A stretch of DNA of 54,324 nt from an uncultured Collinsella sp. (GCA_900545615.1 UQZM01000008.1:1-54324); one strand, 5' to 3'; positions 17,267-25,938 are shown, numbered from the stretch's first letter. A program made the numbers and translations. The notes: generated from the sequence alone by a model not told the origin.

Positions 17267-17525
17267 CCGGCGAAGGCGGCTACGTAGGCCTCATCGGCAA
17301 GAACCTCGACATCGCCTGCGACTAGAATCTTCTGTCTCGATCTGTAACATCTAGCGGGCTAAATCGTTTCTACCTGTTACAGATCAAGACAAACCGCAGG
17401 GGCCCGCCCGAAAATCTCGACCTGTAACACCAGGCCCGGTTTTGGCTGCCTAACTGTTACAGATCGAGACAAACCGTGCCCAATCCGCCGCAAAAGTGCC
17501 TGTCCCCTTTGTGGTGGTTTGGCCG
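17267..17525. repeat. Direct repeat 2, with DUF4867 3' fragment
   Basis: It repeats 15846-16099, including a fragment that still encodes GGYVGLIGKNLDIACD and a stop, as at the end of the DUF4867 protein. The same paired ATCTGTAACA/TGTTACAGAT hairpins follow. It ends 4 nt before the GH1 promoter element at 17530, so the ATPase plus one repeat appears to have been added between DUF4867 and GH1. Confidence 0.8.
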
Positions 17526-17529
17526 GCGG

Positions 17530-17590
17530 GTATCAAAAAGTGTCAGACGGGGGCAGCTGCGGGGCGCCTGCGCGCGAAAAGAAGTGTCGG
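17530..17590 (+). promoter_or_regulatory. Shared GH1 upstream element, copy 1
   Basis: GTATCAAAAAGTGTCAG (17530-17546) and CGCGAAAAGAAGTGTCGG (17573-17590) recur at almost the same spacing before the other GH1 gene (32620-32679). Both boxes contain AAGTRTCRG. It is a probable operator or promoter module shared by the two genes. Confidence 0.6.
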
Positions 17591-17670
17591 CCTGCGCCGT
17601 TGCCGTTGAGCGAGGCCCTATTTGCGAGGATACTGAAATCATGACAAACAGCGTGTGAAAGGATTGACGC

Positions 17671-19101
17671 ATGGCTTTCCGTAAAGACTTCCTGTGGGGC
17701 GGCGCGACGGCTGCCAACCAGTGCGAGGGCGCTTATGACGTGGATGGCCGCGGCCTGGCCAACGTGGATGTGGCTCCGCATGGCCCCGAGCGCTATGCGG
17801 TGGTCTCCGGCCAGCGCAAGATGCTCGACTTTGAGGACGGTTATTACTATCCCGCGCAGACCGGCATCGATTTCTATCACCATTACAAGGAGGACATCGC
17901 CCTCTTTGCCGAGATGGGCTTTAAGACCTTCCGCATGAGTCTGGCGTGGACCCGCATCTTCCCCAACGGTGACGAGACCGAGCCCAACGAGGCTGGCCTG
18001 GCCTTCTACGAGGACGTGTTCCGCGAGTGTCAGGCGCACGGCATCGAGCCGCTCGTGACCATCACGCACTTCGACTGCCCGATTCACCTCATCAAGGAGT
18101 ACGGCGGCTGGCGCAACCGCAAGCTCATCGACTTCTACAAGAACCTCGCGACCACGATCTTCACCCGCTACAAGGGCCTGGTGAAGTACTGGCTCACCTT
18201 CAACGAGATCAATATGATCTTGCACCTGCCGTTTATGGGTGCCGGTTTGGTCTTTGAGGAGGGTGAGAACAAGGAGGCCGTCGAGTACCTGGCCGCCCAC
18301 AACGAGCTCGTCGCCAGCGCTTGGGCAACCAAGATTGCCCACGAGATCGACCCCGAGGTCAAGATCGGCTGCATGCTTGCCGCGGGTAGCTATTACCCCT
18401 ACAGCTGCCGTCCGGGCGATGTGCGCCAGGCGCAGCTCGACAACCAGGACAACTACTTTTTCGTCGACGTCCAGAGCCGCGGCTACTACCCGGCCTATGC
18501 CGTCAAGAAGCTCGAGCGTCTGGGCATCGATGTGGGCATGACGGACGAGGACCGCGAGATCCTGGCCGCCAACGCCGTCGACTTCATCAGCTTTAGCTAT
18601 TACAGCACTCGTTGCTCCGCCGGTGCCGATAACCCCGATGTCGAGCGCACCCAGGGCAACGCCTTCGCCGGTGCCAAGAACCCCTACCTGCAGGAGAGCC
18701 AGTGGGGCTGGGCCATCGATCCGCTGGGCTTCCGCATTACCCTCAATGACCTGTACGACCGCTATCAGAAGCCGCTGTTTGTGGTCGAGAACGGCCTGGG
18801 CGCCAAGGATGTTGTCGAGGAGGATGGCTCCATCAACGACGACTACCGTATCGACTACCTGCGTCAACATATCGCCGCGATGCACGACGCGGTGACCGAG
18901 GACGGCGTTGACCTGCTGGGCTACACCACCTGGGGCCCGATCGACCTGGTGTCTGCCGGCACGGGCGAGATGTCCAAGCGCTACGGCTTTATCTATGTCG
19001 ACCGCGATGATGCGGGCAACGGCACTCTCAAGCGTTCCAAGAAGAAGAGCTTCGACTGGTACAAGAAGGTCATCGCCACCAACGGCGAAGACCTGGCCTA
19101 A
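17671..19101 (+). CDS. GH1 6-phospho-beta-glucosidase
   Basis: A 476-residue glycoside hydrolase family 1 enzyme that hydrolyses PTS-phosphorylated beta-glucosides in the cytoplasm to glucose-6-phosphate and an aglycone or sugar. The acid/base is Glu179 in TFNEIN and the nucleophile is Glu373 in VVENGLG. The N-terminal FLWGGATAANQCEGA is typical. AAAGGA precedes the ATG. The C-terminal SAGTGEMSKRYGFIYVDRDD fits phospho-glucosidases, which use Ser and Lys to hold the 6-phosphate. It would act on the sugar brought in by the IIBC at 12624. Its paralogue is at 32758. Confidence 0.92.
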   Translation: MAFRKDFLWGGATAANQCEGAYDVDGRGLANVDVAPHGPERYAVVSGQRKMLDFEDGYYYPAQTGIDFYHHYKEDIALFAEMGFKTFRMSLAWTRIFPNGDETEPNEAGLAFYEDVFRECQAHGIEPLVTITHFDCPIHLIKEYGGWRNRKLIDFYKNLATTIFTRYKGLVKYWLTFNEINMILHLPFMGAGLVFEEGENKEAVEYLAAHNELVASAWATKIAHEIDPEVKIGCMLAAGSYYPYSCRPGDVRQAQLDNQDNYFFVDVQSRGYYPAYAVKKLERLGIDVGMTDEDREILAANAVDFISFSYYSTRCSAGADNPDVERTQGNAFAGAKNPYLQESQWGWAIDPLGFRITLNDLYDRYQKPLFVVENGLGAKDVVEEDGSINDDYRIDYLRQHIAAMHDAVTEDGVDLLGYTTWGPIDLVSAGTGEMSKRYGFIYVDRDDAGNGTLKRSKKKSFDWYKKVIATNGEDLA

Positions 19102-19205
19102 GGGCACTGAGGCACTCAACCTTGGGGCTCCAACCCTCCTCGCGTACCTAAAGTACGCTTCGTCGGGCTTGTCGCTCCCAATCTCGAGCACCTCAGGCCC
19201 TTAGG
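19097..19205 (+). repeat. Long 3'-UTR palindrome, copy D
   Basis: CCTAAGGGC (19097-19105), which includes the GH1 stop codon, pairs with GCCCTTAGG (19197-19205). Inner arms ACTGAGG-ACTC and GAG-CCTCAG also pair. The apical GCGTAC, five bases, GTACGC is shared with the element at 9217. The other stems differ in sequence but keep pairing. Confidence 0.6.
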
Positions 19206-19260
19206 AGGCGGACCTGACCGCCGTGTTTCGGAAGTCCTGCTTTATAACGTCCTAACCAAG

Positions 19261-19299
19261 ACACCCGGCGAGCAGTTAATGCCCACCGGGTGTTTCGTT
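19261..19299. terminator. Terminator between convergent genes
   Basis: ACACCCGG (19261-19268) pairs with CCGGGTGT (19286-19293), followed by TTCGTT. It lies between GH1 and the convergent DUF4143 gene and may serve both. Confidence 0.7.
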
Positions 19300-19344
19300 A
19301 AAAGAAGTGAAAGAAAGCAAAAGAAGTTAAAACTTGCAATTGCA

Positions 19345-20622
19345 CTACGGCGCGAGAACATCCAGCGGAACAACTTGGACGCCGCGGTCAGTGACATAGG
19401 CTTGTGAGCCAAATCCAATGATTGCGACTTTCGAAACTGGCGGGTTGTTTCCGGCAGCGACCATACGCTTCTCGACAGCAACGAGACTGTCAGACGCCTC
19501 TTCGATTTGAGCAGAGCTGAGTTTAACTTCGATCGGAATCCACGTTCCACCGGGAGCCGCAATGACTGCATCGACCTCTAGATCGCGAGAATCGTGATAG
19601 TGATAGAGACCCATTCCATTTGCTTGCGCATAAACCCACAAATCATGAAGGGCCAACGATTCAAAAAGCAGTCCAAGCGTCTTGAAGTCCAGCAGTAATG
19701 TCTCCGGAGTCGCCCCGAGCGCAGCGGCCGCTAGTGACGGGTCAGCGAGATGGTGCTTCTTCGATTCTCTTAGGTGCACTGGAGATCTCATTGCAGGGCT
19801 CCATGCGGGAATATCGCGAACGAAATTAACCCGAGCGAGAAGAGATATGTATGATGACGCCGTTTGTCTCGACACCTCTCCACCAAGATCGGCTACGAGC
19901 GTTTTGAGTGTCGCCAAAGTGGATTCATTGCGCGCAAGCGATTCAATGACAGCTTTGACCTTTTCAGGGTCGCGGCGAGAGCCGTCGACACGGGACAAAT
20001 CCTCTTCGGCAACTATGTCGATGTATCGTTTGGCCATCGCGGACGAAGCCCGCGCATCGTGTCCGACCGCCGCAGGCCATCCACCACGAACAACGCACTC
20101 GGCAATCGAGGCAGAATCCAGCGACCCAAAAGCGCCATTGAACTTTTTGCCAGAAATAATGCCCGATAGCTTAACTGCACCGCTGGATTTCCCAAGTTCG
20201 AAAAGCGTCATGGTATCCATGCGCAGTTTGGCGAACCTTCCAGCGCCACTGTGCATCGGACGTTTGTCGTCTCGCGGCGTTGCCGACCCCGTAAATATGA
20301 ACTGGCCAGGCTCACCGCCACGGTTGTCACATTCAAACCGTGCTGCGTCCCAAAGTTTCGGAACCTCCTGCCACTCGTCAATTAGCCGTGGCACCTCGCC
20401 GGAAACGGCAAGAGCTGGGTCAGTCTCGGCGCGTAAGCGATTCTCGAAGTTGCGGGACGGGTCCATGAGAAGGAGCCTGGACGCCGCACGGGTCTCGGCT
20501 GTGGTCGTCTTCCCGCACCATTTCGGTCCTTCGATGAGAACGGCACCGAATATGCCCAGCAGCTGGTCGAGCTCATTTTCGATAATTCTAGTGTAGTACT
20601 TCTTTGGCATAATTATCACCAT
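19345..20622 (-). CDS. AAA ATPase with DUF4143 domain
   Basis: A 425-residue protein with an N-terminal AAA_14-type ATPase (Walker A GPKWCGKT, residues 32-39; Walker B RLIDEWQ about 79-85) and a C-terminal DUF4143 domain. The end contains LEVDAVIAAPGGTWIPIEVK, spaced like a PD-(D/E)XK nuclease core (Asp...Glu-x-Lys). The family is common and multi-copy in gut bacteria; its role is unresolved, with defence, toxin-antitoxin and DNA-repair roles proposed. No clear ribosome site is seen at 20622 or at the alternative Met at 20610. The gene is alone, with 23-bp iterated repeats directly upstream that may be its own regulatory sites. Confidence 0.85.
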   Translation of the reverse strand: MVIIMPKKYYTRIIENELDQLLGIFGAVLIEGPKWCGKTTTAETRAASRLLLMDPSRNFENRLRAETDPALAVSGEVPRLIDEWQEVPKLWDAARFECDNRGGEPGQFIFTGSATPRDDKRPMHSGAGRFAKLRMDTMTLFELGKSSGAVKLSGIISGKKFNGAFGSLDSASIAECVVRGGWPAAVGHDARASSAMAKRYIDIVAEEDLSRVDGSRRDPEKVKAVIESLARNESTLATLKTLVADLGGEVSRQTASSYISLLARVNFVRDIPAWSPAMRSPVHLRESKKHHLADPSLAAAALGATPETLLLDFKTLGLLFESLALHDLWVYAQANGMGLYHYHDSRDLEVDAVIAAPGGTWIPIEVKLSSAQIEEASDSLVAVEKRMVAAGNNPPVSKVAIIGFGSQAYVTDRGVQVVPLDVLAP

Positions 20623-20625
20623 TGA

Positions 20626-20729
20626 TTAACAGCGCGTTTAACTAAATTTACCGTTTTCATTTAACCAAATTTTGCTTTTTTGATTAACCAGATTTACGCA
20701 TTTCAGTTAACGAAACAGATTAAACATCT
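20626..20729. repeat. 23-bp iterated repeats upstream of DUF4143 gene
   Basis: TTAAC recurs at exactly 23-bp steps (20638, 20661, 20684, 20707), plus one half-step earlier at 20626. The 23-mers share a TTAACCAAATTT-like start and a T-rich end; the fourth unit is degenerate. They cover the promoter region of the minus-strand ATPase gene, starting 4 nt from its start codon. Iterons or an autoregulatory operator array are the likely explanations. Confidence 0.7.
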
Positions 20730-20741
20730 ACTGTCTGAGTT

Positions 20742-20796
20742 GGCACTTGGGGACGTACTTAAATGAGTGGCAGTTGGGGACACTCCTTGCCGAATG
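20742..20796 (+). repeat. REP-like intergenic repeat copy
   Basis: TTGGGGACGTACTTAAATGA is followed by GTGGCAGTTGGGGACACTCC and TTGCCGAA. It is almost identical to 28806-28852. Confidence 0.7.
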
Positions 20797-20827
20797 TGGC
20801 GGCTGTCGAATGTGGACGCCGTCCTTG

Positions 20828-22339
20828 CTATGCCACGGTCACGGCGACCTGGGCGTAGCGGGTGCAGGGGCGCTCGGCGCGCGTCTGGACGGTGAGGGTG
20901 AGCACGAAGCGGTCGCCGGGTCGTGCGTCGGCGGGCACGATGAAAGCGGCGTCCATCGCGCATTCATGCCACAGCGACAGATCCTGGACGCCTGCATAGC
21001 TCGACGGGTCCTCGGCGACATCCCAATGTGCATCAAAGCCTCTGCCGTCGGGGTCGACGATGGCCGCTGCAAGGACGACACGCTCACCGGCTGCGGCGCT
21101 GCGGTCGGCCGTGACCTCGGCAACATGTGCCGGATGCGAACACGCTGCCGGATCATGGGCGCACCATTGCGCGCGGGCGGCAAAGTCTTCCTGATAGGCG
21201 CGCAGGTAGGGATTGGGGTTGCCGTCTATGGGTGTGCCGATGGCGGCAAAACCGGCGGGTGCGTCCGAGTCGGGGTGACCGTCGAGGAACATGCGGCCGA
21301 GCAGCGTGTCGAAGCTGCGGTCATCGATACCGCGCAGGCCAAACGGCAGTAGTGGAATGTAGGTCATGCTGTCGCCTTCGGCCATAAAGTCGCCGCGCTC
21401 AAACTGCATCGCGGGCATGCCTTCTAGACCCCAATCCAGACGGGCATGCTTGCCAAACTGAAAGCGCTCGGGCTCGTTTTCGTAGACCTTGCCATCGCCA
21501 TAGAGCATATAGCGCGCCATGAGGGAGCCGTTGCCCTGCGTGAGATTCTGCTCGGGCCAAGGAGCCTGAAACAGCGGCAGCGAATCGGGCTGCGCCATCT
21601 TGGCGTCGACATAGCCGCCATACATATAGGGCACACGCCAAAAGACGAGCTCGGGAAAGAGCTCGCGTCCATGGTCGAGCCATGAGTTGTCCTGCCCTAT
21701 GCCATCGGCAACGCCCATCACGCGCACCTTCCGATAGACCCGCTGCTGCACGGCGGGCCATTCGGGCGTGGCGCGATAACGCTCGGCAATGCTCATGAGG
21801 GCGCGAACAATGGTGTTCATGCCACCCCAGCTGAGCAGCCATAATGTACGCGGATCATCATCCAAAATCGCCTGCGCAATTACGCGAGACCCCTCAGTTT
21901 CCTCAGTCACATCACCCTCAAAGGCAACATTTCCCACAAAGGTGCGCTCGATCATCTGGGCAGGCGTGGGATACGGCGGCTCATCGGCAGCGTCCGCATT
22001 CGCCTGCAGCTGCGGCCAAGCCTGGACATATTCATTACTCCAGAGACTCTCAATCCAATGCTCGGGAAACGGTCGATACTCACGAAGCTCCCCGGCCAGC
22101 GGATCGGGCTCATGAGGCACAACAGCCCACTCGTAAGAGCGACGCCCCTTAGTCCGCCAATGCGAATTCACCTCGCCGAGCGTATGGACGCCATCGCCAA
22201 GAAAGTGATACTGCGAAGCCGTATACACCACAGCCTGAACATCAAGCACATTAAGATACAGAGCCAAATGAACGAGTGAGTTCATATCGTCGACTTCCAT
22301 ATCAGTAGTAACAATCACCCGAGTTAACTCTTGGGACAT
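20828..22339 (-). CDS. DUF1593 (nucleoside hydrolase-like) protein
   Basis: A 503-residue protein with an N-terminal DUF1593 domain, related in fold to nucleoside hydrolases (TTDMEVDDMNSLVHL near residue 11 resembles their metal-binding Asp cluster). A C-terminal beta-sandwich, Ig-like region follows (from about residue 410, ending in a YAQVAVTVA strand). No signal peptide is seen, so it is cytoplasmic. The family is found in carbohydrate loci of gut and soil bacteria; activity on a glycosidic bond is plausible but unproven. I chose the ATG at 22339, with GGAG 8 nt before it, rather than the Met eight codons earlier. Its context with an esterase and a GH140-type enzyme suggests a role in plant glycoside use. 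Confidence 0.75.
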   Translation of the reverse strand: MSQELTRVIVTTDMEVDDMNSLVHLALYLNVLDVQAVVYTASQYHFLGDGVHTLGEVNSHWRTKGRRSYEWAVVPHEPDPLAGELREYRPFPEHWIESLWSNEYVQAWPQLQANADAADEPPYPTPAQMIERTFVGNVAFEGDVTEETEGSRVIAQAILDDDPRTLWLLSWGGMNTIVRALMSIAERYRATPEWPAVQQRVYRKVRVMGVADGIGQDNSWLDHGRELFPELVFWRVPYMYGGYVDAKMAQPDSLPLFQAPWPEQNLTQGNGSLMARYMLYGDGKVYENEPERFQFGKHARLDWGLEGMPAMQFERGDFMAEGDSMTYIPLLPFGLRGIDDRSFDTLLGRMFLDGHPDSDAPAGFAAIGTPIDGNPNPYLRAYQEDFAARAQWCAHDPAACSHPAHVAEVTADRSAAAGERVVLAAAIVDPDGRGFDAHWDVAEDPSSYAGVQDLSLWHECAMDAAFIVPADARPGDRFVLTLTVQTRAERPCTRYAQVAVTVA

Positions 22340-22468
22340 AGGAACAGCTCCAATCAAAATCAATTCAGCCAGTTACGCGCAAGGCAAGGCGGGACCCACG
22401 CCCCCATCGCCGCCGACCCGGCGTGCTGCCGGAAGCGCTCGTCCAGCGTTTCGAACAACGTTAACTTA

Positions 22469-22593
22469 GGGGCCCTGACCTTTAGTTTTGTAAACATTCC
22501 GCAGCGCGGGTCCCACTTATCCGATGCTCCGAAGGAGCAGGATAAGCGGGACCCATGCGCGAGGACGTTTACAAAACTAAAGGTCAGGGCCCC
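22469..22593. repeat. 125-nt hairpin with 27-bp perfect arms
   Basis: Positions 22469-22495 and 22567-22593 are perfect 27-bp inverted repeats. The inner part also pairs imperfectly (GGGTCCC-CTTATCC and GGATAAG-GGGACCC, then GATGCTCC/GGAGC around GAA). It begins 11 nt past the stop of the minus-strand esterase and lies between it and the DUF1593 gene. It may be a terminator, a stabilising 3' structure or a MITE-like element. Confidence 0.75.
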
Positions 22594-22604
22594 CGATGGG
22601 ATGG

Positions 22605-23942
22605 CTACCTCGAAACTCTGGCCGACCACTCCCAGCAGCCCACCGGCTCGCCGTCGATGAGTACGTTGCCCCCGTCGAAGTCTTGATAACACAGGTCGTT
22701 GAATTGGTGGATCCACACGCCGTGGTTGAACGTCTTCTTAGGCGAGCCATCGGCCTCGCGATAGCGCCCGGTCAGGTCCTCGACATGACTAAAGTAGGTG
22801 AGGTGCACGTTGGCTCCGGCGTCACGCAGACGCGCCGTGAGCGGCAGCACGGTTTGTTGCGGAGACACGAGCTCGTCACCCTTGGAGTGCGTAAACCACA
22901 GTGGCGTCTTGGCGAGCGCGGCTACGTCCTCGTCGGTGGCGTTGTACCAGGGGGCACAGCAGGGAAGGCCGGCGGCGAAGAAATCGGGGTAGTCGGCGCA
23001 CAGACGCAAGGTCATAAAGCCGCCGTTGGAAAGACCGGCGACCACGATGCGGTCGGTGTCGATGCGGTCGGCGTGCTCGGCGACGAACTCGTCGATGAGC
23101 GCCTTGAGCACGGGGGAGTAGATGCTCTGGTTGGAGCGGCCGAGTTGCTCGATGCCGTTGTCCATCCAAAACGTGGGAGACTGCGGCACGAGCACCCAGG
23201 CAAAGCCGCCAAAGTAGCGCTGGATCTGACGCTGCGAGAGGGCTGTCACACGGTTGCCGATATAGGCGCGCGTGGCGCCTTCGCCCTGCGCGGAACCCTT
23301 GCCTTCGCCGGCGCCGTGCAGGTACACCACGAGCGGGGCCTTTTGGGGCACGACCGTGGCCTCGGGCGCGAAGGGATTGAAGCAGGCCGAGTCCTCTGCC
23401 TTAAAGCTGGGCTCAAAGAAGCCGTACTCGAGCGCGATGCCATCAATGGCGGTCTTTTGCACGGCATTGCTCCAGCCCTTGAGCGCGGGGCAGATGTCGC
23501 CGCGACAGGCATCGAAGACCAGGCCGTAGGTGGGGTCGTCGCCGTCGTTACCGGGAAGAGCCGCGAGCTGCGTGATGCGCAGCTGGTCATCGAGCATGCG
23601 CGAGCCCATGACGCCGCCTTCGATCTTTTTCGTCAGGCGCTGCTCGGCGACCTCGAGTGCCGCATGGGTGCCCACGGCGAGCTTGCGGCCGTTCTCGTCA
23701 CACGGATACGCGGCGAGAACGTCGATGTAACCCACGGAGGGCGCGGCATGGTCGGCGCCGTGCTCCTTGCGCATCAGGACCTCGCCCGTGCGCTCGTGAC
23801 GCTCTACATATATATGGAAAGTGTTCGCATCGACATCGTTGGCGCGCACGGTGCAGGGTAGGTCGAGAACGATCTTGCTGATCCAGGGGCCAAAGTCGCC
23901 CAAGGTGGTGACGGTTGCGTAGGTACACGATCTGAGTTCCAT
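22605..23942 (-). CDS. Serine esterase, PHB-depolymerase/feruloyl-esterase-like
   Basis: A 445-residue protein with an N-terminal beta-sandwich region (about 1-170) and a C-terminal alpha/beta hydrolase domain. The nucleophile lies in GLSNGG (after VVA), the acid in HSKGDELV and the His in FNHGVW; YLHGAGEG forms the oxyanion region. No signal peptide is visible, so it should act on imported substrates. It probably removes acyl groups from plant sugars. The ATG at 23942 is preceded by AAGGAGGC; an upstream Met at 23999 lacks such a site. It is divergent from the PTS IIBC at 24433, with GTTTA-type operators between them. Confidence 0.8.
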   Translation of the reverse strand: MELRSCTYATVTTLGDFGPWISKIVLDLPCTVRANDVDANTFHIYVERHERTGEVLMRKEHGADHAAPSVGYIDVLAAYPCDENGRKLAVGTHAALEVAEQRLTKKIEGGVMGSRMLDDQLRITQLAALPGNDGDDPTYGLVFDACRGDICPALKGWSNAVQKTAIDGIALEYGFFEPSFKAEDSACFNPFAPEATVVPQKAPLVVYLHGAGEGKGSAQGEGATRAYIGNRVTALSQRQIQRYFGGFAWVLVPQSPTFWMDNGIEQLGRSNQSIYSPVLKALIDEFVAEHADRIDTDRIVVAGLSNGGFMTLRLCADYPDFFAAGLPCCAPWYNATDEDVAALAKTPLWFTHSKGDELVSPQQTVLPLTARLRDAGANVHLTYFSHVEDLTGRYREADGSPKKTFNHGVWIHQFNDLCYQDFDGGNVLIDGEPVGCWEWSARVSR

Positions 23943-23991
23943 GAGCTGCCTCCTTTGTGCCGCAAATACTAAACAATCGCGGCAATACAAT

Positions 23992-24326
23992 CTAAACATG
24001 TTTAGTGTAAAGCAGAATTAGAGAATAAGCAGATGAACTCGGTAAACGGTTAGATCAAACACTCAATGAACTACTAAACACTCGTTTACTACTATCTAGC
24101 AGGGCTTTTGTTGATGAGTCAACAAGGAATTTGGGTGACAGATTATATAAAATCCCACGTAGACGGCCACTTATAAATAAATGGCACTATATGTAATGCC
24201 TTGGCATTCAATTACGTTCACCCCCGATTTCCTACCGTTCACCGGACTGCAAACGGCAAAACTGCCACAAATTCAACGCTGCGTGTAAACTAAGCGCTGT
24301 AAACGTTCAGTAAACATATTGTTTAC
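23992..24326. promoter_or_regulatory. Divergent regulatory region with GTAAAC palindromes
   Basis: The 490-nt gap between the esterase and the PTS gene contains no gene I can support. It holds CTAAACATGTTTAG at 23992-24005 (perfect palindrome), GTAAACATATTGTTTAC at 24310-24326 (perfect arms), CGTTCAGTAAACA at 24304-24316, and further GTAAAC or GTTTAC words near 24040, 24084 and 24285. The 24304 site matches the operator at 6007-6019 in reverse. These fit control by the LacI-type regulator of both operons. Confidence 0.6.
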
Positions 24327-24432
24327 GACAGCGTATCCAAGGGTTCGGTAACCGTAAGGGGTTATAGTCACCGGGCCAAAGGCGTGCCTGCGCCCAAGCG
24401 ATTAGGCACACGATGATATGGGGAGGGGTCCC

Positions 24433-25860
24433 ATGGCAGTAGATAACAAACAGATTGCCACCGATGTCCTCGAGCTCGTGGGCGGTGCGGAGAATGTTAC
24501 CGTCGCCACCAACTGCATGACGCGCCTGCGTCTGACGCTCAAGGACAACAACAAGGCCGACGTGGAGAAGATCAAGAAGGTCAAGGGTGTTCTGGGTTGC
24601 CAGTTCGCCGGCAGCCAGCTCCAGGTCATCATCGGCCAGAACGTGCCCAAGGTGCTCGCCGAGTTCGTCGCCATGTCCGGCGTCAAGCAGGGTGCCGCGG
24701 TCGACGAGAACCTCGACGCTCCTAAGGAGAAGTTCGAGCTCAAGAACCTGCCCAACATCATCCTCGACTATCTGTCGGGCTCCATGACCCAGCTGATCCC
24801 GCTGCTCATGGCCGGCGGTCTGTTCCGCACCATCGCCGCGGTCCTCGGTCCCACTATGCTCGGCGTTCTCTCCGATACCGATCCGACCTACACGTTCCTC
24901 TACACCACCCTGTACGAGGCCACGTTTACCTTTATCCCCATTTACCTGGGCTATGCCGCTGCTAAGAAGCTCGGCGCCTCTCCGGTTCTGGGCATGCTCC
25001 TCGGCGGTGCTCTCATGGCCCCGTCCGTCGTGAGTGTCGCGACTCAGGAGGGTGGCGGAATCATCTCCGTCTACGGCATCCAGATCGCCGCTGCCAACTA
25101 CCAGCAGTCCGTCCTGCCGATCATCCTCTCGGTGCCGGTCCTGTACTTTGTCGAGAAGTTCTTTAAGAAGGTCATGCCCGACGTGCTGTCCACGGTCTTC
25201 ACGCCGTTCTGCACCATGATCGTCACCATCCCCATCGCCTTCATCGTCCTTGCCCCGATCGGCAACGAGATCGGCAGCCTCATCGCTAACGCCCTCTTCG
25301 GTCTCGCTGACATGGGTGGCATCGGTATCCTGATCGTCATGGCCATCCTCGGCGCCTTCTGGCAGCTCTTCGTGGTCTGCGGCATGCACATGCCCGTCAT
25401 CCTGCTCGCTCAGGTTCAGATCATCGCTGCCGGCTACGATCCCTTCGTCTTCGTTTCCACCAACTGCGCTATGGCCGCTGTCTGGGGCTGCGCCTTCGGT
25501 GCCTTCCTCAAGATGAGGAACCCCGACGAGAAGGGTCTTGCTCTGGGTTACGTCATCTCCGCCATCGCCGGCGGCGTCACCGAGCCCGCACTCTTCGGTA
25601 TCCTCATGCGCTTCCGTCGCACCATGCTCGGTATGTTTATCGGCGGTGCTATCGGCGCTGTGTTCTCCGGCCTCATGGGTGTTACCTACTACCTGGCCGG
25701 CGGTGCCTCCAACTTCCTGGTCTTCACCAACTACCTGCAGGGTGGCCAGATGAACACCGTCTGGGCTATCGTCGGTATGGCAATCTCCTTTGTCATCGCC
25801 GCTGCCGTCGTCTTTGCCACTGGCTTCTCCAAGGAGGAGCTCGCCGAGATGGAGGCCTAA
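24433..25860 (+). CDS. PTS beta-glucoside-type EIIBC
   Basis: A 475-residue permease with a IIB domain (Cys28 in NCMTRLRL) and a IIC domain of about ten membrane segments containing AGGVTEPALFG. It has no IIA domain. It would import and phosphorylate a beta-glucoside. The ATG at 24433 follows GGGGAGGGG. Its neighbours, a DUF4038 glycosidase downstream and an esterase divergent from it, suggest a plant-derived disaccharide such as an apiosyl-glucose, although the permease sequence alone does not show this. It is related to, but clearly distinct from, the IIBC at 12624. A terminator follows within 42 nt. Confidence 0.9.
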   Translation: MAVDNKQIATDVLELVGGAENVTVATNCMTRLRLTLKDNNKADVEKIKKVKGVLGCQFAGSQLQVIIGQNVPKVLAEFVAMSGVKQGAAVDENLDAPKEKFELKNLPNIILDYLSGSMTQLIPLLMAGGLFRTIAAVLGPTMLGVLSDTDPTYTFLYTTLYEATFTFIPIYLGYAAAKKLGASPVLGMLLGGALMAPSVVSVATQEGGGIISVYGIQIAAANYQQSVLPIILSVPVLYFVEKFFKKVMPDVLSTVFTPFCTMIVTIPIAFIVLAPIGNEIGSLIANALFGLADMGGIGILIVMAILGAFWQLFVVCGMHMPVILLAQVQIIAAGYDPFVFVSTNCAMAAVWGCAFGAFLKMRNPDEKGLALGYVISAIAGGVTEPALFGILMRFRRTMLGMFIGGAIGAVFSGLMGVTYYLAGGASNFLVFTNYLQGGQMNTVWAIVGMAISFVIAAAVVFATGFSKEELAEMEA

Positions 25861-25901
25861 GGCCAAACCATTCGGACGCATACGACCTTACCTACACGAC
25901 A

Positions 25902-25938
25902 GGGCCCCGTCAGGCGCAAGCCCGGCGGGGCCCTTCTT
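25902..25938 (+). terminator. Terminator after second EIIBC
   Basis: GGGCCCCG (25902-25909) pairs with CGGGGCCC (25926-25933), followed by TTCTT. Confidence 0.85.

Noticed and set aside
20626..20729. Possible CRISPR array (regular 23-bp repeats)
   Set aside because: There are no separate spacers, the units are directly adjacent and degenerate, and no cas gene is present.
24307..25881. A 524-residue minus-strand frame over the PTS gene
   Set aside because: Acidic Glu/Asp/His-rich antisense shadow of a real permease with all family motifs on the plus strand.
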